Below, piece after piece: positions 1 through 8,253 of a stretch of 64,000 bases of DNA. Origin of the DNA: JAYRZB01 sp041916675 (lineage in GTDB: Bacteria; Pseudomonadota; Alphaproteobacteria; Rhizobiales; Devosiaceae); contig JAYRZB010000008.1 of NCBI GenBank assembly GCA_041916675.1, positions 91,289 through 155,288 on the forward strand, read 5' to 3'. The notes under the pieces were generated by a model. That model saw only the letters and a list, made by a program, of their open reading frames with translations. It made no database searches and had not been told where the DNA came from. The translations under genes and the position numbers were made by a program. Positions within the stretch are counted from its first letter, which is position 1. Every line of letters starts with the position of its first letter.

Positions 1-1156
1 CGCGCTGGGCCGTCATCACAAAACTGCCCTCGCCATTGATGGTGCCGCCGGTTACCGCTTCGCCGGGGGCTTTTTCCGCCGGAACCGGCTCGCCGGTGAG
101 CATGGATTCATCGACATAGGAATGGCCCTCCAGCACCACGCCATCCACCGGCACGCCGTCGCCGGGGCGCACCCGCAGCCGGTCGCCGACCCTGACCATT
201 TCAACCGGCACGTCGTGCTCATGATCGCCATGAATGACCCGGGCCGTCTTGGGTGCAAGATTGAACAGGGCGCGCAGCGCCTCGCCGGTTTGTTCACGGG
301 CCCGCAGTTCGAGCACCTGACCGGCAAAAACCAGGGTGATGATCACCGCCGATGCCTCGAAATAGACCGGCACCGCCCCGTTCATATGGGTGAAGTGAGC
401 CGGAAAGAGCCCGGGGAACAGCACGGCCACAACCGAGAACAGATAGGCGGCCCCGGTGCCCAGCGCGATCAGGGTCCACATGTTCGGGCTCCGGTTCACC
501 ACCGAGGCCCAGCCGCGCTTGAAGAATGGCAGTGCCGCCCAGATGACCACCGGAGTTGCCAGCGCCAGTTCGAGCCAGCTTGCGACCCGTTCGCCCAGCC
601 AGTCGCGCACCGGCAAGCCAAGCATCGGCCCCATGGAAATGACGAGCAACGGCACCGATAGCGCCGCCGAGACCATCAACCGGCGGGTAAAATCAACGAG
701 TTCAGGATTGGCCTCGGCCTCCGCACTCACCCCCATAGGCTCCAGCGCCATGCCGCATTTGGGGCAGTCACCCGGCTTGTCCGACATCACTTCGGGATGC
801 ATCGGGCAGGTATATTGGGTGCCCTTGGGCATGGGCACTGGCGACGGCTGATCGCCCAGATATTTGGCAGGATCGGCCTCGAACTTTGCCAGGCACCCTG
901 CCGAGCAGAAATAGAAGCGTCGGCCCTCGTGCTTGAGCATATGCCGGGCGCTGGCCCGGTCGACACTCATCCCGCATACTGGATCCTTCGCGGTAACATA
1001 GTCAGCCGGGGCCGCTACAAACTTTGCCTTGCAGCCGGCGCCGCAGAACCCGAATTCCCGCCCTTCATGCACATGCTGGTGCGGGGTCTTGCCCATGTCG
1101 ACGGTCATTCCGCAGATGGGGTCGCGAACGATGGAATCGGGTGCAGTGTCGGTCAT
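1..1156 (-). CDS. copA: Copper-type P1B ATPase, N-terminal 385 codons (runs off window)
   Basis: This gene encodes a heavy-metal-translocating P-type ATPase that should export Cu(I) across the inner membrane using ATP. The start at 1156 gives MTDTAPDSIVRDPICGM. Two YHS metal-binding domains follow (about residues 8-50 and 57-98; DPICGM/DPVCGM and CxxxC-type cysteines), then a heavy-metal-binding domain with YTCPMHPEV (about 114-140). Hydrophobic segments begin near residue 155, and the actuator-domain motif LTGEPVP lies near residue 350. The CPx motif, DKTG phosphorylation site and ATP-binding domain lie beyond position 1, so the metal cannot be read from the transmembrane residues. A CueR-type promoter lies directly upstream (1199-1229), which supports copper. 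Two YHS domains plus a CPMH domain, instead of N-terminal CxxC HMA domains, is a known variant of CopA/SilP-like pumps. Confidence 0.9.
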   Translation of the reverse strand, partial: MTDTAPDSIVRDPICGMTVDMGKTPHQHVHEGREFGFCGAGCKAKFVAAPADYVTAKDPVCGMSVDRASARHMLKHEGRRFYFCSAGCLAKFEADPAKYLGDQPSPVPMPKGTQYTCPMHPEVMSDKPGDCPKCGMALEPMGVSAEAEANPELVDFTRRLMVSAALSVPLLVISMGPMLGLPVRDWLGERVASWLELALATPVVIWAALPFFKRGWASVVNRSPNMWTLIALGTGAAYLFSVVAVLFPGLFPAHFTHMNGAVPVYFEASAVIITLVFAGQVLELRAREQTGEALRALFNLAPKTARVIHGDHEHDVPVEMVRVGDRLRVRPGDGVPVDGVVLEGHSYVDESMLTGEPVPAEKAPGEAVTGGTINGEGSFVMTAQR

Positions 1157-1198
1157 TTTGGGCCTCACGTAAGGAACGCTCAGGTTCTGTTACGATCC

Positions 1199-1229
1199 CA
1201 CATAAGGCTTCCAACCATGGGAAGGTCAA
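1199..1229 (-). promoter_or_regulatory. CueR/MerR-type copper promoter of the P1B ATPase
   Basis: Reading the minus strand, TTGACC (-35, 1229-1224) is followed by a 19-bp spacer and TATGTG (-10, 1204-1199). The spacer carries the dyad CTTCC-N7-GGAAG (plus coordinates 1208-1224). A long 19-bp spacer filled by a dyad of the form ACCTTCC...GGAAG is the hallmark of CueR-controlled copA promoters. It lies 43 bp before the ATPase start. The CueR gene itself is not in the window; the MerR gene at 22840 has a different operator and is not the obvious partner. Confidence 0.75.
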
Positions 1230-1238
1230 GGGCACTCC

Positions 1239-2789
1239 CTACATCGTCGCCCCGACCTGCCAGGGGACGAATTCGTTGTCGCCATAGCCGAGCGCTTCGG
1301 ACCGGGTTTCTTCACCCGAGGCCACCCGCAACACCATTTCAAAAATCTCGCGACCCTTGTCCTCCAGCGACACGCCTTCGACGATATCGCCGCAGTTGAT
1401 ATCCATGTCCTCTTTCATCCGATGGTAGATGTCCGAGTTCGTCGCGAGCTTGATCGAGGGCACTGGCTTGCAGCCATACGCCGAACCGCGCCCGGTGGTG
1501 AAAGCCAGGACATTGGCCCCACCCGCCACCTGCCCGGTCGCCGATACCGGATCAAAACCGGGTGTATCCATGAATACAAAGCCCTTGTCGCGCACCTGCT
1601 CGGCATATTCATAGACCGCTGTCAGCGGTGTGGTGCCACCCTTGGCCGCCGCACCGAGGGATTTTTCAAGGATGGTCGTCAATCCACCGAGCTTGTTGCC
1701 TGGCGATGGGTTGTTGTTCATCTCGCCGTGATTGCGGGCAGTATAATCCTCCCACCAATGGATGCGCTCAATCAGCTTTTCGCCCACCGCCCGGCTGGCG
1801 GCGCGTCGGGTTAGAAGGTGTTCTGCACCATAAATCTCAGGGGTTTCGGAAAGGATCGCCGTCCCCCCCTGCTTGACCAAAAGGTCTGTCGCAACGCCGA
1901 GCGCGGGATTGGCGCTGATCCCCGAATAGCCATCCGATCCGCCGCATTGCAGCGCCAGGATCAGTTCCGATGCCAGAACGGTTTCGCGCTTTGCAGCGTT
2001 GACGCCCGGCAGCATGTCCTTGATGCGCTCGACCCCGCGCGCCACGGTTGCCCGCGTGCCACCGCTCTCCTGAATGGTCAGGGTCTGGAAGGCCTCGCCC
2101 TCGGTGATGCCATAGAGCTCTTTCATCCGCCCGATCTGGAACACTTCGCAGCCGAGCCCGACCAGCAGCACGGCCCCGACATTGGGATTGGTGGCATAGC
2201 CCCATTGGGTGCGCTTGAGAATATCGAAGCCCTCGCCCCGGCTTTCCATGCCGCAGCCGGTGCCGTGAACGAAGGGCACCACGCCATCGATGCCGGGGTA
2301 ATCGTCAAGGATCCCCGAGCGGGTGATTTCCTCGGCCATGAACTTGGCCACCGTTGCCGAGCAATTCACACTGGTCAGAATGCCGAGGTAATTGCGCGTG
2401 CCGACCCGGCCATTGGCCCGGCGGAAGCCTTCGAACGTCCTGCGATCCATTTCGGGCACCATGTCCGGTGCCACCGCGCCGGCGCAGAAGTCATAGTCGC
2501 GGGCAAAGGCGCCTGCCTCTGGCCCCATGTTGCAATTGTGCTCATGCACCCATTCGCCCACCGGGATTGGCCGCGATGCAAAGCCGATGATCTGCCCGAA
2601 CTTGGTCACTGCCTCGCCCTCGGCCATCGCCCGGCGCGCAAATTTGTGGCCGCGCGGCACCCGGATGGGAATCCCCGTTCCGTCCTCAAGCGTGGAACCG
2701 GCTTCAAGATTGGCCAGCGCCACACCCACGGTGTCAGAGGGGTTCAGCACCAGGGTTCTGGGGCGGGACAAAACGTCGGTATCGGTCAT
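1239..2789 (-). CDS. UxaA-family sugar-acid dehydratase (altronate/L-fuconate type)
   Basis: The 516-residue product is an Fe-dependent UxaA/GarD-family dehydratase that removes water from an aldonate or aldarate to give a 2-keto-3-deoxy acid. An N-terminal SAF domain (about 1-90) precedes the catalytic region, which shows NGRVGTRNYLG, CGGSDGYSGISANPALG and GRGSAYGCKPVPSIK. The chosen start MTDTDVLSRP lies downstream of an upstream in-frame ATG at 2891; it has AAGG about 10 nt upstream and begins close to the SAF domain. It is divergent from the GntR gene and adjacent to FucU and an FAH hydrolase. In Campylobacter jejuni a UxaA-like protein sits in the L-fucose locus with FucU, so L-fuconate is a likely substrate, but altronate or another acid remains possible. 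Confidence 0.85.
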   Translation of the reverse strand: MTDTDVLSRPRTLVLNPSDTVGVALANLEAGSTLEDGTGIPIRVPRGHKFARRAMAEGEAVTKFGQIIGFASRPIPVGEWVHEHNCNMGPEAGAFARDYDFCAGAVAPDMVPEMDRRTFEGFRRANGRVGTRNYLGILTSVNCSATVAKFMAEEITRSGILDDYPGIDGVVPFVHGTGCGMESRGEGFDILKRTQWGYATNPNVGAVLLVGLGCEVFQIGRMKELYGITEGEAFQTLTIQESGGTRATVARGVERIKDMLPGVNAAKRETVLASELILALQCGGSDGYSGISANPALGVATDLLVKQGGTAILSETPEIYGAEHLLTRRAASRAVGEKLIERIHWWEDYTARNHGEMNNNPSPGNKLGGLTTILEKSLGAAAKGGTTPLTAVYEYAEQVRDKGFVFMDTPGFDPVSATGQVAGGANVLAFTTGRGSAYGCKPVPSIKLATNSDIYHRMKEDMDINCGDIVEGVSLEDKGREIFEMVLRVASGEETRSEALGYGDNEFVPWQVGATM

Positions 2790-2899
2790 TTGATCAGCCT
2801 TGGCATGCAGCATCGGATTGGACGGCCGCGCCCTGCTCTTGTCTAGCCACCCTTCGGCAGCGTAGTCAGGGAGCGCATTGCAACGCGGCACACTTCAAA

Positions 2900-2911
2900 C
2901 TAACATGTTAG
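2900..2911. promoter_or_regulatory. Palindrome CTAACATGTTAG, candidate GntR operator
   Basis: A perfect 12-bp palindrome ends one base before the GntR ATG at 2913 and lies about 110 bp upstream of the divergent dehydratase start. Its position suits autoregulation of the GntR gene and control of both divergent units. FadR-subfamily regulators bind short palindromes of this size. Binding is inferred, not shown. Confidence 0.5.
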
Positions 2912-2912
2912 C

Positions 2913-3668
2913 ATGAACCAGGCGACCAGTTCCTACAGATTTCTTTTGCCGCCGGCCTCGCCCTCGCGGGGCAACGTCACCTCTTACGTGACCGATGCGC
3001 TGCGCGATGCCATTGTCCGGCTCGATCTGGCGCCCGGCGAGGTGCTCGACAAAGGCGCCATCTGCGAGCGGCTCGGTGTGTCGCGCTTCCCGGTTTCCGA
3101 GGCGCTGGCCCGCCTGCAGGCCGAGGGTCTGGTCGATATCCTGCCCCAGCGCGGTTCCACCGTGTCGCTGGTGCGCATTGCCGACGTGCTCGAATATATG
3201 GTGATCCGCAAGGCGCTCGAGAGCGAAGCGGTGCGCATCGTCGTCTCCAACCCCGCCCCGGGCCTTGTCGAGCAGCTTCAGCGCAACATGAGCTACCAGC
3301 GCGCCGCCGCCGAAATCGACGACAATGATGGCTTTCACCAGCGCGATCTCGAATTTCACCACCTGATCCTGGGCGCCATGCGCTTTATCAAGATCAAGGT
3401 CGTGATCGAAAATGCCCGCGCCAATCTTGATCGCGCCCGGCGGTTGATCCTCAATCCGCGCCGCCTCTCGGTGACCATTGCCGAGCATCAGGCCATCCTT
3501 GATGGTATCATCGCAGCGGACCCGCCCGCCGCCGCCGCCGCGCTGCGCCGCCATATCGACACGGTGATGGTCGAACTCATCGCTTTTGCCCGGCTGCATC
3601 CTGAACTGTTTGCCGACGGGCAGCAGATGCTCGATACGCCAGGCTATGACGGCTTTCCATTCGGCTGA
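2913..3668 (+). CDS. GntR-family (FadR/FCD) transcriptional regulator
   Basis: The 251-residue protein has an N-terminal winged helix (about 22-90, with the GntR pattern of APGEVLDKGAICERLGVSR and a following recognition helix) and a C-terminal all-helical FCD effector domain (about 100-235) with histidines in the H-x3-H spacing expected for metal or carboxylate binding. FCD regulators commonly sense sugar acids or their breakdown products. It is divergent from the UxaA-family dehydratase and upstream of FucU and the FAH hydrolase, so it is the probable local regulator. There is no clear Shine-Dalgarno sequence; a 12-bp palindrome occupies that place, so the mRNA may be near-leaderless or the start may lie further in. 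Confidence 0.88.
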   Translation: MNQATSSYRFLLPPASPSRGNVTSYVTDALRDAIVRLDLAPGEVLDKGAICERLGVSRFPVSEALARLQAEGLVDILPQRGSTVSLVRIADVLEYMVIRKALESEAVRIVVSNPAPGLVEQLQRNMSYQRAAAEIDDNDGFHQRDLEFHHLILGAMRFIKIKVVIENARANLDRARRLILNPRRLSVTIAEHQAILDGIIAADPPAAAAALRRHIDTVMVELIAFARLHPELFADGQQMLDTPGYDGFPFG

Positions 3669-3700
3669 CCGGCCGCAACTTCACCGACGAGGAGATCGCC

Positions 3701-4129
3701 ATGCTCAAAGGAATTCCGCCCATTCTCGGTCCCGATCTGCTCTATGTGTTGCAGGCGATGGGGCATGGCGACCGGATCGTCATCGTTGATGCCAACTATC
3801 CCGGGGACAGTGCTGGCCCCCAACTGGTGCGTCTCGATGGCCATTCGGCCTCCGATGTGCTGGACGCCGTTCTCACTCTGATGCCGCTCGATACCTTTGT
3901 CGCCGATCCAGCGGTCTGCATGCAGGTGGTGGGCGATGCGCAAAAGCGCATGCCGGTGATGGACGAGTTCGAAGCCATCATCAAAAAGCACGAACCCAGG
4001 ATGGGCCTGTCTTCGCTTGAGCGTTTCGCCTTTTATGAGCGCGCCAACTCCAGCTACGCCATCGTCCAGACCGGCGAGCGTCGGCTCTATGGCAATGTCA
4101 TCCTGACCAAGGGCGTGATTGCGCCATAA
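3701..4129 (+). CDS. fucU: RbsD/FucU-family sugar mutarotase (L-fucose mutarotase type)
   Basis: The 142-residue product belongs to the RbsD/FucU family, which interconverts alpha and beta anomers of free sugars so that dehydrogenases or isomerases receive the right form. The catalytic histidine lies in MGHGDRIVIVDANYP (His22), and the C-terminal signature RLYGNVILTKGV is typical of FucU. The start ATG at 3701 has GAGGAG upstream at good spacing. It lies between the GntR gene and an FAH-family hydrolase on the same strand. FucU is the better subfamily match than RbsD because of the YGN motif and the fuconate-type neighbours. No dehydrogenase or transporter for the sugar is in the window. Confidence 0.85.
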   Translation: MLKGIPPILGPDLLYVLQAMGHGDRIVIVDANYPGDSAGPQLVRLDGHSASDVLDAVLTLMPLDTFVADPAVCMQVVGDAQKRMPVMDEFEAIIKKHEPRMGLSSLERFAFYERANSSYAIVQTGERRLYGNVILTKGVIAP

Positions 4130-4226
4130 GTCTAAGGCGCAGCCGAACGGAATCGGGCTCGGGCGCCCTCGACTTAGACGGGCTCCCGCCTTAAACCACA
4201 TCCATCCATAAACAGAGAATTGACCC

Positions 4227-5078
4227 ATGAAGCTCATGCGTGTTGGTGCCCCGGGTGCCGAAAAGCCCGCGATCCTGGCAGGGGATGGTTCGATCCGCGA
4301 TCTGTCCGGCATCGTCCCCGATATCGGTGGCGCTGCTCTCACTCCGGAAGGCCTTGCCGCTATCCGCGCAGTTGACCATGCCATGCTGCCCAAGCTCGAT
4401 GCCGCCAGCCGCATCGGCCCCTGTGTCGCCAACGTGGGCAAGTTCATCTGCGTCGGCCTCAACTATGCCGATCACGCCGCCGAAAGTGGCATGGCCGTGC
4501 CCAAGGAACCCGTCCTGTTCATGAAGGCCACCAGCGCCATCTGCGGGCCCTATGACAACGTCATCATCCCGAAAAACTCGATCAAGCCCGACTGGGAAGT
4601 CGAGCTCGGCGTGATCATCGGCAAAGAAGCCCGTTATGTCGACGAGAAGGACGCGCTCGATCACGTCGCTGGCTATTGCGTGGTCAACGATGTTTCCGAG
4701 CGCCATTTCCAGACCGAGCGCGGCGGCCAGTGGGTCAAGGGCAAATCGGCCGACACGTTCGGCCCCATCGGCCCATGGCTGGTGACGCGCGATGAGATTG
4801 CCGATCCGCAGAACCTGGATATGTGGCTTGAAGTCGACGGCCACCGCTACCAGAACGGTTCGACCAGAACCATGGTGTTCGGGGTGGCCCATCTGGTGCA
4901 TTACATCAGCCAGTTCATGAGCCTGCAGCCCGGCGACATCATCACCACCGGCACCCCTCCGGGCGTCGGCATGGGGGTCAAGCCGAACCCGGTCTGGCTC
5001 AAGCCGGGCAATGTCATGCATCTGGGCATCGCCGGTCTCGGCGAGCAGAAGCAGACAGCGGTCGCCTACTCGGCGTGA
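4227..5078 (+). CDS. Fumarylacetoacetate hydrolase (FAH)-family protein
   Basis: The 283-residue product has the FAH fold, which hydrolyses or tautomerises beta-diketo acids with a divalent metal. Visible family motifs are VGLNYADHAAESG, the acidic metal ligands in DWEVELGVIIG, the segment VVNDVSERHFQ, GKSADTFGPIGPWL and TTGTPPGVGMG. Length and motifs match the 2,4-diketo-3-deoxy-L-fuconate hydrolase and ureidoglycolate-lyase-like subgroup. Next to FucU and a UxaA-family dehydratase, the most economical role is cleavage of a 2,4-diketo-3-deoxy acid to pyruvate plus a hydroxy acid in a non-phosphorylating sugar pathway. It is followed by a good terminator. Confidence 0.87.
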   Translation: MKLMRVGAPGAEKPAILAGDGSIRDLSGIVPDIGGAALTPEGLAAIRAVDHAMLPKLDAASRIGPCVANVGKFICVGLNYADHAAESGMAVPKEPVLFMKATSAICGPYDNVIIPKNSIKPDWEVELGVIIGKEARYVDEKDALDHVAGYCVVNDVSERHFQTERGGQWVKGKSADTFGPIGPWLVTRDEIADPQNLDMWLEVDGHRYQNGSTRTMVFGVAHLVHYISQFMSLQPGDIITTGTPPGVGMGVKPNPVWLKPGNVMHLGIAGLGEQKQTAVAYSA

Positions 5079-5101
5079 CCTGCACGCATCGAAGGTAATG
5101 A

Positions 5102-5124
5102 GGGCGCCACGACGGCGCCCTTTT
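5102..5124 (+). terminator. Rho-independent terminator after the FAH gene
   Basis: The inverted repeat GGGCGCC-acgac-GGCGCCC is followed by TTTT, starting 24 nt after the FAH stop. It separates the sugar-acid group from the chromate transporter gene. Confidence 0.8.
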
Positions 5125-5171
5125 GCTGCCGGTCTTGATCGCGCACCCTGCCACTGGCATGAGAGAGCGCC

Positions 5172-6344
5172 ATGGCACGTGTCTTTGAGGTCTTCTGGAT
5201 TTTCCTGCGGCTGGGGCTCACCAGCTTCGGCGGGCCGGTGGCCCATTTTGGCTATTTCCGCACCGAGTTCGTCACCCGCCTGGCGTGGCTCACGGATGCC
5301 GACTACGCCGATATCATGGCCCTCTGCCAGTTCCTGCCCGGCCCCACTTCAAGCCAGGTCGGCATCGCCATCGGCACCCAGCGCGCCGGGTACGCCGGTG
5401 GAATTGCTGCCTTTGTCGGATTCACCGCTCCGTCGGCGGTCCTCATGCTGGCGCTGGCACTTGGTATCACGCGGGTTGATCTGGGCGCATGGGCCGGCGC
5501 ACTGCACGGGCTCAAGCTCGCTGCGCTTGCGGTGGTGGCGCAAGCGGTCTGGGCCATGGCACGGGCGCTGACGCCGGACCGTCCGCGCCGGGTCGTGGCC
5601 GTGCTCGCAGCCACCACCATGCTGCTGGTGCCGGCCAGTATAACCCAGCTTGGCGTGCTGTTGCTCGCCGTCCTCTGGGGGGCAGGCAATGTCCCGGCAG
5701 GCGGCGGCATCGCAGTTGCACCCGCATCTGGCCAGCCCCGCACTGCCCTGACCTTCATCGCGGTCTTCGCCGCCCTGCTTGTCATTCTGCCCGTCGTTGC
5801 CCGGTTTGATCCAACCCTGGCGCTGGTCGACAAATTCTACCGCTCCGGCTCGCTTGTGTTTGGCGGCGGGCATGTCGTTCTGCCGCTGCTGCAGGCCGAA
5901 CTGGTCGCTCCGGGCTGGATAGGGCCCGATACATTCCTTGCCGGATATGGCGCGGCACAGGCCGTTCCAGGACCGCTGTTCAGCTTTGCCGCTTTCGCTG
6001 GCGCCGCGCAGACCGTCGCGCCCAACGGCATCGGCGGCGGCCTCATCGCGCTTCTTGCCGTCTACATTCCGGCCATACTGCTGGTTTTTGGCACATTGCC
6101 GCTCTGGCAACGCTGGAGGACCCTGCCCCGCCTGCGCGCCGGTCTCGATGGCGCCAACGCCGCAGTGGTGGGCCTGCTTTTCGCCGCATTGTACGATCCG
6201 GTATTCACCAGTGCCGTCACCGGCCCGCGTGATCTGGCACTGGCACTCGCAGGGCTCGGGCTGCTGACACTTGCCCGCACGCCACCGTGGCTCGTAGTCG
6301 GCCTGCTCGGGCTTGCCGGATGGTTGCTGTCGCCCTGGCTCTAG
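5172..6344 (+). CDS. chrA: ChrA-family chromate transporter (two CHR domains)
   Basis: The 390-residue inner-membrane protein carries two CHR halves: the first near residues 1-175 with LTSFGGPVAHFGYFRTEFV, and the second near 205-385 with FGGGHVVLPLLQAELV. About ten hydrophobic segments are visible. ChrA proteins export chromate and are driven by the proton motive force; many chromosomal members have no tested role in chromate resistance. The length is usual for the long-chain CHR family. No ChrB regulator is adjacent, which is atypical of resistance operons. Its stop codon overlaps that of the convergent RidA gene within a shared CTAG. Confidence 0.9.
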   Translation: MARVFEVFWIFLRLGLTSFGGPVAHFGYFRTEFVTRLAWLTDADYADIMALCQFLPGPTSSQVGIAIGTQRAGYAGGIAAFVGFTAPSAVLMLALALGITRVDLGAWAGALHGLKLAALAVVAQAVWAMARALTPDRPRRVVAVLAATTMLLVPASITQLGVLLLAVLWGAGNVPAGGGIAVAPASGQPRTALTFIAVFAALLVILPVVARFDPTLALVDKFYRSGSLVFGGGHVVLPLLQAELVAPGWIGPDTFLAGYGAAQAVPGPLFSFAAFAGAAQTVAPNGIGGGLIALLAVYIPAILLVFGTLPLWQRWRTLPRLRAGLDGANAAVVGLLFAALYDPVFTSAVTGPRDLALALAGLGLLTLARTPPWLVVGLLGLAGWLLSPWL

Positions 6345-6736
6345 GGACGACGGGCGATCATGTCGATTTCGACCAGCGCCCCCACGGCAAGCCCCGTGAC
6401 CCCGATCGTGGTGCGGCCCGGCAGCTTGCCGGGCTCGAAAAAGGCCTTGTAGGTGTCGTTCATGGCCGCATAGTCGCGCTCGAACTGTGTAAGGTAGATG
6501 CGCACGAATGTGACATTCTCGAGCCCCAGCCCGATGCCTTTGAGCACGATCTTGAGGTTTTCCATCACCCGCCTGGTCTGTGCTTCCACCCCCACTGGCA
6601 AGGGTGCATCGGGCGCGTCCGGGTCGGTGGGCATCTGCCCGGTGATGAACACCCAGCCATCGGCCTCGACGGCATGCGAGAACGGAGCCACCGGGCGGGG
6701 ACCCGAGGCAATCATGTGGTGAATGGGCAGGGACAT
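6341..6736 (-). CDS. RidA-family (YjgF/YER057c) deaminase-like protein
   Basis: The 131-residue product belongs to the RidA/Rid family, trimeric enzymes that hydrolyse reactive enamine/imine intermediates from PLP enzymes. The start MSLPIHHMIASG is preceded by GAGGAG at proper distance, while upstream in-frame ATGs lack one. Family features include the segment VFITGQMPTDPDAP, the central helix QTRRVMENLKIVL and the C-terminal VEIDMIARRP. The catalytic arginine of archetypal RidA is expected near residue 105; this protein has RTTIGVTGLAVGALVEID there. That arginine position is compatible with active RidA, but Rid subgroups with other roles exist. Confidence 0.88.
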   Translation of the reverse strand: MSLPIHHMIASGPRPVAPFSHAVEADGWVFITGQMPTDPDAPDAPLPVGVEAQTRRVMENLKIVLKGIGLGLENVTFVRIYLTQFERDYAAMNDTYKAFFEPGKLPGRTTIGVTGLAVGALVEIDMIARRP

Positions 6737-6918
6737 CGAAAACTCCTCAAGTTGGGTCCATGATTGGCAGACCGGAGCCCCGATGCAAGCCCCAGGGCGT
6801 CGCATCATCACGTTTGCGCGCTCCGTTCATTTCCATTCAGCTTTTCCGTGCTAGAAGGAATCATGACCCCTTGTGGGGCCAGACGCTGACGAAGACACCA
6901 AGGGACAGGCCAGGCTGC

Positions 6919-7620
6919 ATGCTCGATTTTCTCCATATGCTTTCGGGCTATCTTGAAGCCTTCCTCAACTCGGTTTCCGACAATTTCTGGCTCTCGATGC
7001 TGTTCATCTTCCTCGTCGCCATCGGCGAGGCGGTATTTATCCTCGGCCTTCTGGTGCCATCCACGCCGGTCCTGTTGCTGGTCGGCGGCATTATCGCTCA
7101 GGGCACGCTGCCGTTCTGGCCGATTTATCTGGCCGCCGTTATCGGCGCTGTGATCGGAGATGCGATTTCCTACACCGTCGGTTTCCTGCTCAAGGACCGG
7201 ATCAAGACCGTCTGGCCATTCCGCAACTATCTTGAGCTGATCGCCAAGGGCGAAGTGTTCTTTGCCAGGCATGGCGGAAAATCGGTGTTCATCGGCCGCT
7301 TTATCCCCGGGGTGAAGGCCGTGGTGCCCGGCATCGCCGGCATGATGAGCATGCCCTACAAGTACTTCACTGTGATCAATGTGATCTCGGCTTTTGCCTG
7401 GGCTGCGGCCCACATCCTGCCCGGCATGCTGCTGACCGCCTGGCTCAAGTCGATCGGCCTCAGCCTCGAACTGGTGATCATCGTTGGCGCCGCCGTCCTG
7501 ACCGTGCTCTACCTGCTGATCCATTTCCACCGCAACATCCTGCTTGCCCTGGCGCCCTTCCTCGGCCCGCTGGGCAAGGGGATCGAAGCGCGGTTTCGCA
7601 AACCGGGCGCCAGCCACTAG
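6919..7620 (+). CDS. DedA/SNARE-associated (VTT-domain) membrane protein
   Basis: The 233-residue integral membrane protein has the DedA/VTT pattern: an early re-entrant segment with GEAVFILGLLVPSTPVLLLVG, then FARHGGKSVFIGRFIPGVKAVVPGIAG, and a late hydrophobic hairpin. DedA proteins act in lipid scrambling, including undecaprenyl-phosphate recycling in some members. The glycine-arginine pair in GRFIPGVK and the upstream acidic residue are the conserved functional positions. The start at 6919 (MLDFLHMLSG) is preferred to an upstream in-frame ATG at 6760, because the extra 53 residues are polar and overlap the start region of the divergent RidA gene. Confidence 0.88.
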   Translation: MLDFLHMLSGYLEAFLNSVSDNFWLSMLFIFLVAIGEAVFILGLLVPSTPVLLLVGGIIAQGTLPFWPIYLAAVIGAVIGDAISYTVGFLLKDRIKTVWPFRNYLELIAKGEVFFARHGGKSVFIGRFIPGVKAVVPGIAGMMSMPYKYFTVINVISAFAWAAAHILPGMLLTAWLKSIGLSLELVIIVGAAVLTVLYLLIHFHRNILLALAPFLGPLGKGIEARFRKPGASH

Positions 7621-7672
7621 CATCACGAAAAACTCACTTGCGCGGTGGCACGGGCGGCGCGATGCTGATGGC

Positions 7673-8245
7673 ATGCGCAGGATCGTGACCGTGCTCCGCT
7701 GGCTGCTTGTTCCCCTCATCTTTGGGATGGCGGGGCTTTTGCCCATGCTCTCGCAGGCCGACGAGGCCGCAGACCGGGCAAGGCTCGACACGCTGTTTGC
7801 CGAACTCAAGGCCGCACCCGATGCCGCCACCGCCCAGGCCATCGACCAGCAGATCTGGAAGATCTGGACCGTTCCTTCGGATGAAAAACTGGCAGCCCGT
7901 ATGAAGATCGTTCTGGACGCACGCTCGTCCTACGATTTCGAGAGCACCATCGACCTGCTCGATGCCCTGATCGAAGATTATCCGACCTATGCCGAGGCGT
8001 GGAACCAGCGCGCCACCACCTATTATATGATGCAGAATTTTGAGGCCTCACTGGCCGATATCGACAAGACGCTGGAGCTTGAGCCGCGCCATTTCGGTGC
8101 CCTGTCGGGCCAGTCGCTCATCCTTCTGGCGCAGGGCAAACGCGACCTGGCGCTTAAGGCCATCATCGCCGCCCTTGCGATCCACCCGTTCCTGACTGAG
8201 CGGGGCCTGTTCCCCGAACTGGCGCGCGACGTCACCCGTATCTGA
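7673..8245 (+). CDS. TPR-containing periplasmic or membrane-anchored protein
   Basis: The 190-residue product starts with a signal-type segment (MRRIVTVLRWLLVPLIFG, hydrophobic to about residue 25) and then is helical with a tetratricopeptide-like pair around residues 90-155 (AEAWNQRATTYYMMQNFEAS, then LEPRHFGALSG). Such small exported TPR proteins mediate protein contacts; no enzymatic motif is present. The ATG at 7673 was chosen because it starts the signal sequence, while the open frame upstream overlaps the DedA gene. It is 52 bp after DedA and 8 bp before the GNAT gene, so co-transcription is likely. Function unknown. Confidence 0.75.
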   Translation: MRRIVTVLRWLLVPLIFGMAGLLPMLSQADEAADRARLDTLFAELKAAPDAATAQAIDQQIWKIWTVPSDEKLAARMKIVLDARSSYDFESTIDLLDALIEDYPTYAEAWNQRATTYYMMQNFEASLADIDKTLELEPRHFGALSGQSLILLAQGKRDLALKAIIAALAIHPFLTERGLFPELARDVTRI

Positions 8246-8253
8246 GGATATTC

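Noticed and set aside
1818..2846. 342-codon plus-strand open frame
   Set aside because: Antisense to the UxaA-family dehydratase gene; no family features, typical shadow frame of GC-rich DNA.
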